52,278 nt of DNA from Clostridia bacterium (GTDB lineage Bacteria; Bacillota; Clostridia; Christensenellales; Borkfalkiaceae): NCBI GenBank assembly GCA_017407325.1, contig JAFQWV010000025.1:1-52278 (forward strand), given 5' to 3'. The notes below the pieces were generated by a model that ran no database searches, was not told the origin of the DNA, and was given only the letters and a program-made list of their open reading frames with translations. Numbering within the stretch: position 1 is the stretch's first letter; every line of letters begins with the position of its first letter. Both the position numbers and the translations under genes were made by a program. Shown piece after piece: positions 1-9,035 of this stretch.

Positions 1-24
1 ACCGATAATTAAAATTTTACTCAT
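1..24 (-). CDS. Start of a further gene, cut by the window edge
   Basis: Eight codons are visible on the minus strand, beginning MSKILIIG, preceded by a good ribosome binding site (CGGAGGAAAA just before the ATG at 22-24). The beginning resembles the first beta strand of a Rossmann-type nucleotide-binding fold, but eight residues cannot identify a family. It follows the PL6 lyase gene by about 38 bases with no terminator between them, so it is probably in the same transcript. Confidence 0.6.
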
Positions 25-62
25 TTTTTCCTCCGAGTAGTTTCATATATGTAAAAATTTTC

Positions 63-1934
63 TTAATAATTTCCAACTTGATTTTCTTTTATAACTAATA
101 AACCACTTGCTCCAACGCCAGATTTTTCTACAAGATTATTTGAATTTCTTGACGGCTCACTGTATGCGTTTAAAGTAATGCCCGTCATATTATTTTCCGT
201 GCTGTTAGAAGTGTAAAGCGATTTTGCAAAAGCAATATTTCCACTACTTAACAAGTTATCAAACGCTTTATTTATTCTAAGCCCAGCAATATTTGAGTTG
301 TAGATTAAGTTATTAATAACCGTGATATCTTTTGATGCGTATTCATATTTACCACAGAACATAATACTTTGCTGACAGTCGACTAAAGTATTATTTTTAA
401 CTAAGCAATTATACGCAGTCCATTGCGCGTTAATAGTAGGAGTTTCAGTAACTTTATTAACACCCGAGTGAACGACAATTCCACCACGAGTATTTGATGA
501 CGAGCGTTGACCTTCAACGTAGTTATCAACTACGATATGCCCACCGTCATACATGCGAACACCACCCGAATTTGCCGTCGTGTTACAAAGGAATACGTTG
601 TTTTTAGCAAGGTTGTTTTTGCCGTGTCTAAAAGTAATATGCCCTTCACAAGAAACGAAAGTATTGTTTCTTAAAATATTTCTACCACTTTTAACCGAAA
701 CCATTTCAACTTCACCGTTGCAAGCTTCGAAATAATTATTTTCGACTAAACAATAAGCATCGCTTTGCGACATTTTCGAGTCGCCTATTCTTATTGTTTC
801 AAAGCCGTTGTCGCCACCACCTGAGGCATAATTTTTAAAAACGTTGTGATGAATGTGGTGATGTTGCGCACTACTATCGTCTCTCCAAACGGTTAGAAGC
901 GCGCCTTCAGTTGATTTTCCGTCAAAAACGTTGTGATCAACTTCATTATATTTTCCACTCAGCGACAACCATTTATAGGCATTACCGTCGCAGTAGTTAT
1001 ATATTTTACAGTTTGTTACACGCGAATAATCACCATTAAAAATTAAACACCCTTTATCTTCTTTTGGTGCACCGTCAGAAAAACTCAAACCACAAACAAT
1101 AATATGGTCACCACTTAATTTAAGTGACGTACTACCTGTAAAAATTGCCTTTTGTGGATTCTTAGCGATTATAAATATTGGATTATTTTTTGTACCACTA
1201 GAAGATAGCGTTGCGCTAAAACCAGAATAATTTCCGTCGTTTAAAATTATCGCATCCCCTGCTTTTGCTGACGAAAACGCAGATTTTAATTCATTTACGC
1301 TACTTACAGTTATCTTTTTTAAAATTCTACTGTCGTTTTCAGTAATGTTAGCGCTATCTTGTTTTTTAGGAAGCACTGTTACTGAATACGTTTGTTTTTT
1401 GATATATTCGCCGTACGAAAAATATGCGACTAAATCAACGGTTTGATTGCTGTTTGTTTGATAAACAACACCGTCGTTATCAATAATATTTTCATTTTGA
1501 GATTGCCAACTAATATAGGAAAGACCGTCGCCCGACACACGTGGAAGAATTATCAAATCGTTTTCAACTTTATTATCAGTAATTAAAGTTGTTGACGAAA
1601 TTGAAGCATTCAAAACAATCTCAGCTTGTGGGGTTAGTGGAATTAAATTTTCATTTTCACTATTCGATTTTTTGCTTTCAGTCTTGGAACTCTCGCTACT
1701 AGCTTCACTATTTTTGTTTGAACTATTTTCTGAAGCGGTATTAGAATTCTTACTGTTTTGAATCGGACTGTTTTGAGTGCTTTTTTCATTAGAGCTTTCG
1801 CTATCAAAACTGTATACTCGACTTTTTTCCGTTGAACTTTTAGTCGAGCTTACTCCTACTTCGCTATTTCCGCACGCAGTCACAACAAATAAGCATAAAA
1901 TCATCGATAAAAACGATAATAAAAACTTCTTCAT
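63..1934 (-). CDS. Surface lipoprotein, PL6-family polysaccharide lyase (chondroitinase B/alginate lyase type)
   Basis: 623-residue secreted lipoprotein. A signal peptide ends in a lipobox with Cys21 (VTAC). It is followed by a low-complexity Ser/Asn/Glu/Lys linker (about 22-97), an immunoglobulin-like domain (about 100-190) and a right-handed beta-helix (about 205-623) rich in repeated Asn-containing turns. The helix carries the PL6 pattern: an N-x-F-DGKSTEGALLTVW segment near 335-350, a catalytic-type Lys in VSVKSG (K415) and an Arg in ITFRHG (R436), which correspond to the Lys/Arg pair of chondroitinase B. The expected reaction is beta-elimination of uronic-acid polysaccharides such as dermatan sulfate or alginate. 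The substrate cannot be read from the sequence. It lies 46 bases after pgi in the mcsA-clpC-pgi transcript, an odd setting for a glycan lyase, with no SusCD, ABC transporter or sulfatase visible nearby. Confidence 0.8.
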   Translation of the reverse strand: MKKFLLSFLSMILCLFVVTACGNSEVGVSSTKSSTEKSRVYSFDSESSNEKSTQNSPIQNSKNSNTASENSSNKNSEASSESSKTESKKSNSENENLIPLTPQAEIVLNASISSTTLITDNKVENDLIILPRVSGDGLSYISWQSQNENIIDNDGVVYQTNSNQTVDLVAYFSYGEYIKKQTYSVTVLPKKQDSANITENDSRILKKITVSSVNELKSAFSSAKAGDAIILNDGNYSGFSATLSSSGTKNNPIFIIAKNPQKAIFTGSTSLKLSGDHIIVCGLSFSDGAPKEDKGCLIFNGDYSRVTNCKIYNYCDGNAYKWLSLSGKYNEVDHNVFDGKSTEGALLTVWRDDSSAQHHHIHHNVFKNYASGGGDNGFETIRIGDSKMSQSDAYCLVENNYFEACNGEVEMVSVKSGRNILRNNTFVSCEGHITFRHGKNNLAKNNVFLCNTTANSGGVRMYDGGHIVVDNYVEGQRSSSNTRGGIVVHSGVNKVTETPTINAQWTAYNCLVKNNTLVDCQQSIMFCGKYEYASKDITVINNLIYNSNIAGLRINKAFDNLLSSGNIAFAKSLYTSNSTENNMTGITLNAYSEPSRNSNNLVEKSGVGASGLLVIKENQVGNY

Positions 1935-1980
1935 ACTTTCCTTATAAATTAGACTTTAGTTTTATAGAAAAAGGGACTGA

Positions 1981-3399
1981 TTAACAGATATAATCACTCT
2001 TTTTCTTCGGAGCATTTAAAAGTTCCTTCTTCTTTTCTTCGTAACCTTTCTTATTAAAGATTGCGTAAGTTGCATTCTTACCTGCTTCGACACCCGGTTG
2101 GTTGTAAGTATTAACGTCAAGCATACCACCAGCATAACCGGTTGCAAGTTCAAGCATAAACAAATACTCACCTAAAGTAAATGCGTTAATTTCAGGTAAA
2201 ATTATTTCGTTATTCATTTTACCGTGTGTTGAAAGTGCGTACGCAGTAGAAAATTGTTCAGTTTGAATAAGCTCGTTTAAAGTGTGACCACTTAAAAAGC
2301 TTACGTCTGGGAACTGTTCAAGTCCGTGTGGAATTTCAACCGTAGTTCTAAATCTTTCAACGTTTAAGAAAGTTACCACCTTATCTGACGGACCTTCAAC
2401 GTAAAGCTGAACCTGACTGTGTTGGTCGGTAACACCAAGCGCTTTCACAGGAGTTTGTCCAACGCTTACACCACTAGAGTTAAATTTACCTAAGCTTTCT
2501 GCCCAAAGTTGAGCGTACCAGTCAGACATAAACTTTAATCCGTCACTATACGGCATCATAACTGAAATATTTCTGCCCTTTTGCATAGCAAGATATTCTG
2601 TAACGGCAAACATAAGGGCTGGGTTTGTAAAATCTGCCTTTTGGCAAATTTCGTCCATAAACTTAGCGCCTTCTAAAATTTCGCAAATATCAATATCTAA
2701 AATTGCAAGTGACAATAATCCAACCGGACAAAGCTCTGAAAATCTTCCACCAACGCCGTCAGGAATATAGAAACACTTATAATTTTCTTCTTTAGCAATT
2801 TTAATTAAATTACCACTGTCTTTTGAAGTAGTACAAACGATATGCTCGCCTAAATCTTTTCCAAGTTTTTTCTTTAAAACGTCGAAAATAATTAAATATT
2901 GAGCCATAGTTTCGCTTGTAGCGCCACTTTTAGAAACGACGTTAAAAAGTGTCTTTTCAGGCTCGATAACGTCAAAAAGCGCACTCATTCTTTCAGGATC
3001 GATATTGTCTTCCACGTAAAACTTAGGACCACCACGTTTTTCTTTAGGTAAATCGTTATAGTGAAGGTGTTTTAAAGCTTGGAACGCTGCGATAGGACCT
3101 AACGCACTACCACCAATACCTAAAACTACAAAATATTCAAATTTTCCTTTAACTTCTTCAGCATACGCATTGATATCTTTAACAACTTCGTCTTGATTGT
3201 ACGGAAGCTCAGTCCAACCAACCATACCCGTTCCACGTGATGAATTAAGTAAGTCAAAAGATTTTTTAGCAAGTGGCATACAAGCATCAATTTCTTCTTT
3301 AGTAAAACCTTCTTCGCCGATAAATTCTTGCATCATGTTATTGTAATCGAATTTTACGCGCATAGAATTTTTCCAATTTTTGTCAAGATAATTTTTCAT
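1981..3399 (-). CDS. pgi: Glucose-6-phosphate isomerase
   Basis: Interconverts glucose 6-phosphate and fructose 6-phosphate in glycolysis/gluconeogenesis (cytoplasm). 472 residues using the ATG at 3397-3399, which has GAGGTG eight bases upstream. A longer reading frame to 3417 adds MRGVWK but lacks such a site. Family features visible: GIGGSALG near 95-101, the SKSGATSET phosphate-binding loop near 156-164, GGRFSELCPVG near 217-226 and a C-terminal QPGVEAGK motif. The start codon overlaps the stop of the upstream TIM-barrel gene (ATGA), indicating translational coupling. Confidence 0.97.
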   Translation of the reverse strand: MKNYLDKNWKNSMRVKFDYNNMMQEFIGEEGFTKEEIDACMPLAKKSFDLLNSSRGTGMVGWTELPYNQDEVVKDINAYAEEVKGKFEYFVVLGIGGSALGPIAAFQALKHLHYNDLPKEKRGGPKFYVEDNIDPERMSALFDVIEPEKTLFNVVSKSGATSETMAQYLIIFDVLKKKLGKDLGEHIVCTTSKDSGNLIKIAKEENYKCFYIPDGVGGRFSELCPVGLLSLAILDIDICEILEGAKFMDEICQKADFTNPALMFAVTEYLAMQKGRNISVMMPYSDGLKFMSDWYAQLWAESLGKFNSSGVSVGQTPVKALGVTDQHSQVQLYVEGPSDKVVTFLNVERFRTTVEIPHGLEQFPDVSFLSGHTLNELIQTEQFSTAYALSTHGKMNNEIILPEINAFTLGEYLFMLELATGYAGGMLDVNTYNQPGVEAGKNATYAIFNKKGYEEKKKELLNAPKKKSDYIC

Positions 3400-4193
3400 T
3401 TTCCAAACACCTCGCATTTAAGATTTCTCAAATATTCTAACGACTCGACAATTTCGTCGTAGTCAGAAAAACTTTCTTTATAAACTTCAATCAACATATT
3501 CCCGTTAAAACCAACGTCGTTTAATCTATTAAACAACTCTCTAAAATCGAATTTGCCTTTTCCCGGAAGCAAAATTCTACCCTTTTCGTCGTGGTCGGAT
3601 AAGTGAACGGTATTGATTGAATTTCCCATATCGCAAATAAACTCTCGATAGTCGTATCCACTTAATCTTGCCTGCTTTATATCAAGACAAGCCTTAAGAT
3701 CAGGCGCATACTCTTTTACACCCTTAAAAAAGCCGACTTTTCCGTAAAACGCCCACTCTACGTTTTCAATACAAAGTTCAACCCCGTATTTTTTACATAA
3801 ATCGGTCAAACACGAAAAATATTTTCCATACTCAGAAAAGTTATTGAACTCAGTCCCTTTTTTAATACGTATTCTGCCGTGCATAGTATAGTTTTTAGCG
3901 CCTAAAATTTGGGCGCATTTTAAAACTTCTTCAAAAATCAAAAGTGCATCGTCGTAAGCCCTTTTATTGATACTGAAAAGTTGTGGCTCGAAGTGAGTAT
4001 TTAAAGTATGAACAGAATGAACCTTTAGGCTTTCAAGCGTTTCAAGCAATTTTTTAGCATATTCAGTTTTGTATTCACAAAAGCTTTCCAAAAAGATTTC
4101 AGTAACGCGCGAATCGATTTTGTTTAAAATCGTAAGCGCAGTTTCGTTATATTCTCTACCGAAAAGCGTTGCAGTTGATACACCTATTTCCAT
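3396..4193 (-). CDS. Sugar phosphate isomerase/epimerase-like TIM-barrel protein
   Basis: 265 residues resembling the xylose-isomerase-like/AP-endonuclease-2 TIM barrel family. Visible signs are an N-terminal MEIGVSTATLF strand, histidine-rich strand ends (SVHTLNTHF, NYTMHGRI), CIENVEW near the middle with the typical metal-binding Glu, and NTVHLSDHDEKGR followed by LLPGKGKFDF near 195-215, the usual metal-binding His/Asp motif of this family. Members are divalent-metal-dependent isomerases, epimerases or endonucleases, and the substrate cannot be assigned. It begins eight bases after clpC and overlaps pgi by four bases (ATGA), so it is translated with pgi and may act on a related sugar. No strong ribosome binding site precedes its ATG. 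Confidence 0.75.
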   Translation of the reverse strand: MEIGVSTATLFGREYNETALTILNKIDSRVTEIFLESFCEYKTEYAKKLLETLESLKVHSVHTLNTHFEPQLFSINKRAYDDALLIFEEVLKCAQILGAKNYTMHGRIRIKKGTEFNNFSEYGKYFSCLTDLCKKYGVELCIENVEWAFYGKVGFFKGVKEYAPDLKACLDIKQARLSGYDYREFICDMGNSINTVHLSDHDEKGRILLPGKGKFDFRELFNRLNDVGFNGNMLIEVYKESFSDYDEIVESLEYLRNLKCEVFGK

Positions 4194-4201
4194 ATCGTAA
4201 A

Positions 4202-6646
4202 TTAATATTTTTTCACAAATGAGAGTTTATCTCCATCTCTTTGGGCAACGACCTTATCTCCCCTTGAAATTTCGCCTGCGATAATCTTCTCGCTGACGGC
4301 ATCTTCAATGAGTTTTTGGATAGTACGTCTAAGTGGACGTGCGCCGTATTCGTTATCATAACCTTTTTCAAGAATAAGCTCTTTTGCGCTTTCAGAAATG
4401 ATAAGATAGATATCTTGCTCAAGCAAGCGCTTTTTAAGGTTTTGGCAAAGGATATCTGCAATTTGACCACACTCATCCTTAGTCAATTTATTAAACACTA
4501 TAATATCGTCAACTCTGTTTAAAAACTCAGGTTTAAACTGTTTCTTAAGTGCAGAAAGCATTTTTTCTTTTGCATTATCGCGACTATCCGTTTCACCAAA
4601 ACCGAACGATTTTGTCTCGTTTGCTTCTTGAGCACCAGCGTTAGAAGTCATAATTATAATCGTATTTTTAAAGTTTACAAGTCTTCCCTTACTGTCTGTA
4701 AGTCTGCCGTCGTCAAGAATTTGTAGCATTAAGTTAAATACGTCGATATGCGCCTTTTCGATCTCGTCAAATAAGACGACTGAGAACGGTTTTCTTCTCA
4801 CTTTCTCAGTAAGTTGACCTTCTTCGTCATAGCCAACGTACCCCGGTGGCGCACCGATTAATTTCGAAACGCTCGCCTTTTCCATATACTCGCTCATATC
4901 AACGCGAACAAGCATTTTTTCATCACCAAAAACGGCTTCCGCAAGTGCTTTCGTAAGTTCCGTTTTACCAACGCCGGTAGGACCTACGAATATAAACGAG
5001 CCGATAGGTCTTGACGCATCCTTGACACATGCGCGCGCACGCCTAATAGCCTTAGAAACGGCTGAAACAGCTTCTTCTTGGCCTATAACACGCTTATGTA
5101 ATTCGTCCTCAAGCTTTAATAATCTTTCAGATTCTGTCTCGGTAAGTTTCGCTATTGGAATATCGGTTATATCCGAAATTATTTTTGCTATATCTTCTGC
5201 CCCGATAGACTCGCAATCGTTGCTTTGTTTTAAAAGTTCAAGATCGTAAAGCTCGTCTAGGTCTTTTGCTAATTTTTTAATCTTTTCGTCAAGCACTGCG
5301 ACAGACTTACCTAAACGAAACGCATAATCACGCTCGTTTTCAAGTCTTTCAACTTCGCTTTCTTTTCGTCTTAATTCGTCGTCAGGAGTGCACAAAATCA
5401 AGCGTTTATGCGCTGCTGCTTCGTCTATTAGGTCTATTGCCTTATCTGGCAAAAATCTGTCAGTTATATATCTTTCGGACAAAGTGACCGCCGCTTCTAT
5501 CGCTTCGTCTGTAATTCTTACGCGATGATGCGTTTCAAAATTTTCCCTTATCCCCTTAATTATTTCAATACAGTCACTCTCAGACGGTGGTTCAAGCATA
5601 ATAGTTTGAAATCTTCTGCCGAGTGCAGGATCTTTTTCAATATATTTTCTATATTCGTTTATGGTTGTAGCACCGATAAGTCTTAACTCACCGCGAGAAA
5701 GCGCAGGCTTTAACATTTCAGTTGCCTGAACGTCACTGCCCTTTCCAACCCCCATAAGCGTATGTATTTCGTCAATAAACAAAACGATATTTTCGTTATC
5801 TTTGCAATATTCTATTGCATTTTTAAAGTTTTGTTCAAACTCGCCACGATATTTTGAGCTTGCAACGATTGAAGCTAAATCCAACGAAATGATAGCAACG
5901 TCTTGCAAACTTGTCGGAACGTCACCCGACACGATTTTTTGAGCAAGACCTTCAATAACGGCACTTTTACCGATGCCCGGTTCGCCAATAAGCATAGGAT
6001 TACTTTTAATTCGTCTTGATAAAGTTTGAACTATTCTTGCAATTTCTTTATCTCTACCAATTACAGGATCAAGTTTACCTTGTCTTGCTTTAGCCGTTAA
6101 GTCAACGCCGAATTTTTCTAACGGCGTAGTTGAAATATCAAAAGTTGATTTTTTAGAGAAAGTGCGTTCTTGGGTATTTTGACCTTTCGACGGTTCAAAC
6201 TTTTCTTCTACTTTTGAAAGACTTAAAACTACTTCGTAAGTCTCTTGCTTAAGCATTTCAAAATCGGTTGCCGTACTCTTAATAAGTGAGTAAGCAAACG
6301 TTTTTTGAGAGTTTACCATAGCGTAAAGCAAATGCTCAGTAGCAGTAAAATTACAACCGGATTCAAGCGCAAAATTTTGTGCTAAATCTAATACTGCAGT
6401 AGCGTTAAGCGAGAATTTTTTTTCTATTTCGCGTGAATAGACACAAAGCTCCTTTACCTTTGGTGCAATTTTTTGCAAGACTACCCCGTATTTTGCAAGC
6501 AAACGCTTAGCAACGCAGTTTGCCGATAAAACACCTATCAGCAAAAGCTCGGTAGTTATTTCTCTAACTTTATTTTTAATTTGAAATTCGTTCGCATACT
6601 TGATAATATCTCGCATGCCGTTGGTTAATTTGTTTTGAATAATCAT
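4202..6646 (-). CDS. clpC: ATP-dependent protein unfoldase ClpC
   Basis: 814-residue Hsp100 AAA+ unfoldase that feeds substrates, including arginine-phosphorylated ones, to ClpP. The N-terminal double Clp-N repeat covers about 1-145. D1 has Walker A GEPGIGKS (221-228) and Walker B FIDEIH (290-295). The coiled-coil middle domain is about 410-475, as in ClpC rather than the longer one of ClpB. D2 has Walker A GPTGVGKT (555-562) and a C-terminal arginine-rich GARPLRRTIQ segment. Length is normal for ClpC. It follows mcsB by 14 bases, the Firmicute mcsA-mcsB-clpC order, but ctsR is missing from the head of the operon. No clpP lies in the window. Confidence 0.96.
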   Translation of the reverse strand: MIIQNKLTNGMRDIIKYANEFQIKNKVREITTELLLIGVLSANCVAKRLLAKYGVVLQKIAPKVKELCVYSREIEKKFSLNATAVLDLAQNFALESGCNFTATEHLLYAMVNSQKTFAYSLIKSTATDFEMLKQETYEVVLSLSKVEEKFEPSKGQNTQERTFSKKSTFDISTTPLEKFGVDLTAKARQGKLDPVIGRDKEIARIVQTLSRRIKSNPMLIGEPGIGKSAVIEGLAQKIVSGDVPTSLQDVAIISLDLASIVASSKYRGEFEQNFKNAIEYCKDNENIVLFIDEIHTLMGVGKGSDVQATEMLKPALSRGELRLIGATTINEYRKYIEKDPALGRRFQTIMLEPPSESDCIEIIKGIRENFETHHRVRITDEAIEAAVTLSERYITDRFLPDKAIDLIDEAAAHKRLILCTPDDELRRKESEVERLENERDYAFRLGKSVAVLDEKIKKLAKDLDELYDLELLKQSNDCESIGAEDIAKIISDITDIPIAKLTETESERLLKLEDELHKRVIGQEEAVSAVSKAIRRARACVKDASRPIGSFIFVGPTGVGKTELTKALAEAVFGDEKMLVRVDMSEYMEKASVSKLIGAPPGYVGYDEEGQLTEKVRRKPFSVVLFDEIEKAHIDVFNLMLQILDDGRLTDSKGRLVNFKNTIIIMTSNAGAQEANETKSFGFGETDSRDNAKEKMLSALKKQFKPEFLNRVDDIIVFNKLTKDECGQIADILCQNLKKRLLEQDIYLIISESAKELILEKGYDNEYGARPLRRTIQKLIEDAVSEKIIAGEISRGDKVVAQRDGDKLSFVKKY

Positions 6647-6660
6647 ATTCTCAAACAGCC

Positions 6661-7644
6661 TTATATTATTTTAAACGCAGATTTGACATAGTTTGCGCGC
6701 GCTATATATTCATTTTCTTCGTTGTCACTTATAAATTTTAAAGTAGCAGGTCTGACTGTTACAATTAAATCGTCAAGTGCGCTTGGATTTTTAAGCTCTA
6801 AAACACCAACTGAGCTTGCGAACTTAACTTTAGCGATTAAGTTAATGCACTCTTTATACGAAAGCAAGTGGCAGTTTGTAAGTATTCCGTACGCACGCAT
6901 ACACTCATCTTTGATTTCGTGTTCAAAATCACTTAAAAGGCGATATCTTTCGTCGTTTTCTTCGTCACAAACGGACAAAACAAAATTACTTACCTTTTCT
7001 ATAAGATTACTGACCGAGCCTAAGGTGCGTGAATTGCTTACCTGATACCAAAAACCTTCTGCTAAGCTTCCTTCACCGAAAGCCCCTCTAAAGGTGATAC
7101 CTTCTGATTTAGCATCTTCCATTATTTTGGCAATCTTATCCGTGTATACTAGCGCAGGTAAGAATAACATAACCGATGCTCGCATACCCGTACCCAGATT
7201 TGACGGACATGCAGTATAATAAAAATCGTTCTCCTTCGCAAAACGGAAGTTTCTATTAAGCAGGTTGTCAAGTGGCATAATTTTTTCTACTGCGCCCTTT
7301 AAGTCAAACCCACTTAAAATACACTGCTCTCTTATATGGTCTTCTTCATTTACCATAACGGAAATTTCGTTGTTTTTACTAACGCACACCAATCCGTATG
7401 GATTGTTTGCTAAATTTTTTGAAATTAAATACCTTTCAATCAGAGAATTTTTCTCATCAATCGAGAGATTTTTCATACTAATGACTTCGTATCCGCCAAG
7501 TTTATAAAACAAATCGCTTGTAAAAGCGCCAATCTCTCTTTCCTGATTACTTCTAGATATCATTGACGGGAAAAAATAACCGTCAAAATTTCTCGCAAGC
7601 CTTATTCTCGTTGAAACGGCAACTTGAGTATCACTAATTTTCAT
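6661..7644 (-). CDS. mcsB: Protein arginine kinase McsB
   Basis: 327 residues of the phosphagen (guanido) kinase family. McsB phosphorylates arginine side chains on proteins, marking them for ClpC-ClpP. Visible are STRIRLARN (11-19), VNEEDHIREQC (98-108) and the active-site ACPSNLGTGMRAS (145-157). The sequence is somewhat shorter than the roughly 350 residues of Bacillus McsB. The gene overlaps the end of mcsA by 11 bases, so adaptor and kinase are translationally coupled. The likely counteracting phosphatase (YwlE type) is encoded at 9488-9931, in a separate operon. Confidence 0.95.
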   Translation of the reverse strand: MKISDTQVAVSTRIRLARNFDGYFFPSMISRSNQEREIGAFTSDLFYKLGGYEVISMKNLSIDEKNSLIERYLISKNLANNPYGLVCVSKNNEISVMVNEEDHIREQCILSGFDLKGAVEKIMPLDNLLNRNFRFAKENDFYYTACPSNLGTGMRASVMLFLPALVYTDKIAKIMEDAKSEGITFRGAFGEGSLAEGFWYQVSNSRTLGSVSNLIEKVSNFVLSVCDEENDERYRLLSDFEHEIKDECMRAYGILTNCHLLSYKECINLIAKVKFASSVGVLELKNPSALDDLIVTVRPATLKFISDNEENEYIARANYVKSAFKII

Positions 7645-7936
7645 CTGTGTTTATTCCTTGTAACCGATTTATCATAGGCTTGAGTTCTAATCCAAATTCT
7701 CTATAACACATTTTACAGCCGACAAGCAACGTGTTTTCTATTTCGCTAAGTTTTCTTCCACAGTTGCGACAAGCTTTATCCGGCTGAGAAATGAAGGTAT
7801 AAAAAAAACCTTCTTTGTCCAAATTCAGAGCAACGTTTAAACAGTCGTCACACACCTGTCCTGAAACGTGTGCTCCGCTGAATTTTCTCGTTACAATTTT
7901 CGTTGCTTCTTTCTTGTGACAAATCGGGCAAATCAT
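7634..7936 (-). CDS. mcsA: McsA, zinc-finger activator of McsB (short form)
   Basis: Using the ATG at 7934-7936 the protein is 100 residues and begins MICPICHKKEATK, the normal McsA start. An upstream in-frame GTG at 7949-7951 is less likely. Four CxxC pairs are present at 3-6, 29-32, 56-59 and 74-77, the two zinc sites of McsA needed to stimulate McsB. The protein stops right after the second zinc finger. Bacillus McsA is about 185 residues with a C-terminal UVR (UvrB/C-like) segment, which is absent here. It is first gene of the mcsA-mcsB-clpC operon, with a sigma-A-like promoter upstream. Confidence 0.92.
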   Translation of the reverse strand: MICPICHKKEATKIVTRKFSGAHVSGQVCDDCLNVALNLDKEGFFYTFISQPDKACRNCGRKLSEIENTLLVGCKMCYREFGLELKPMINRLQGINTDEN

Positions 7937-7979
7937 ATAAGCAAATACCACTCTAATAAATAAATATATATTCTATTAT

Positions 7980-8007
7980 ATTATAACATCATTTTTTAAT
8001 TTGTAAA
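7980..8007 (-). promoter_or_regulatory. Promoter of the mcsA-mcsB-clpC operon
   Basis: On the minus strand a -35 TTTACA (8002-8007) and a -10 TATAAT (7980-7985) are separated by 16 bases. The leader runs about 40 bases to the mcsA ATG. I looked for the CtsR heptad repeat (GGTCAAA-type) and for a CIRCE palindrome here and see neither. Confidence 0.6.
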
Positions 8008-8055
8008 TACCATTTCCAGCACTTTTTTCCAAATTTTATAATTTTTTAAAAAAAA

Positions 8056-8084
8056 TTGTCGCTTGAAATAATTTCAAACGACAA
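8056..8084 (-). terminator. Rho-independent terminator after galU
   Basis: A 14-base inverted repeat (8056-8069 with 8071-8084, one mismatch) is followed on the minus strand by an uninterrupted run of eight T. It closes the long lepB-to-galU transcript. Confidence 0.85.
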
Positions 8085-8104
8085 AATTATTAATTTTTTT
8101 TATT

Positions 8105-8983
8105 TTACAATTTTTTAGCTAATTCAAGTATGTATTCTTTAAAGCCGTCGTGCAAATCCTTATCCCTTAAACCGTATTCAACGTTAGCCTTTAAAAATCC
8201 AAGTCTATCGCCAAGGTCATAACGAGTTCCTTCAAACTCATACGCATAAACACCGTTTTTCTGAGAATCAATTTCAAAAGCAGAAGTAATACAGTATTCA
8301 CCTGTTCTTGGGTCCGGCTCTAAAGTTTCGATAATATCCATAACGGTTGGAGCTAAAACGTATCTACCAAGAGGAGAAATGTCACTTTTAACTTCTTCTA
8401 TTGGCGGTTTTTCAACGATTTTAGTCATATGATAAAGTCTGCCGTCTTTTGTATCGTACTCAACAGACGCATACTTAGGAACGTCTTCGTGTGGCACGGT
8501 TTTTACGCCGATAATAGTTTTTCCCGTCTTATCATAAGCTTCCATAAGTTGCTTAATTACAGGCTTATCTTCATTATAAATCAAATCGTCACCAAACAAA
8601 ACGGCAAACGGCTCGTCTTTAACAAAATCTTTAGCAACTGCGATAGCATCTGCGGTTCCACGTTGATTTTCTTGCACTGCAAAAGTAATTTTTGCCATCG
8701 TTTCAGGAAACTTGATTGCATTGTAAAACTCAGTTTTATTCTTATCGAGTAAAACTTTTTCAAGTTCTATAAACGGTGAAAAATGTGATTCGATAATCTC
8801 TTTTTTGTGCCCAACGACGAACATAATTTCTTCAATACCAGCATCAGACGCTTCTTTTGCAATAAGCTGTATAGCAGGAACGTTTACAACCGGTAGCATT
8901 GGCTTTGGCACTGCCTTCGTGTACGGCAAGAGTCTTGTTCCGTATCCAGCCACAGGAATAACAGCCTTTCTAACTTTTTTCAT
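8105..8983 (-). CDS. galU: UTP-glucose-1-phosphate uridylyltransferase
   Basis: 292 residues, the usual GalU length. Makes UDP-glucose from UTP and glucose 1-phosphate for cell-surface glycans and galactose metabolism. The nucleotide-binding N-terminus AVIPVAGYGTRLLPYTKAVP, the VQENQRGTADAI motif, LFGDD (metal-binding Asp pair) and VEKP are all present. AAAGGTG precedes the ATG. Last gene of the run from lepB through dnaB and rpiB, 52 bases after rpiB. Glucose-1-phosphate supply connects it to pgi upstream of the neighbouring operon. Confidence 0.96.
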   Translation of the reverse strand: MKKVRKAVIPVAGYGTRLLPYTKAVPKPMLPVVNVPAIQLIAKEASDAGIEEIMFVVGHKKEIIESHFSPFIELEKVLLDKNKTEFYNAIKFPETMAKITFAVQENQRGTADAIAVAKDFVKDEPFAVLFGDDLIYNEDKPVIKQLMEAYDKTGKTIIGVKTVPHEDVPKYASVEYDTKDGRLYHMTKIVEKPPIEEVKSDISPLGRYVLAPTVMDIIETLEPDPRTGEYCITSAFEIDSQKNGVYAYEFEGTRYDLGDRLGFLKANVEYGLRDKDLHDGFKEYILELAKKL

Positions 8984-9035
8984 AATAACACCTTTATCCC
9001 AAAAATGAATATTTATAATTTTATATTAATTAAAA

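Noticed and set aside
7937..8055. CtsR or HrcA operator before mcsA
   Set aside because: No GGTCAAA heptad repeat or CIRCE arm is visible; only a normal promoter is seen.
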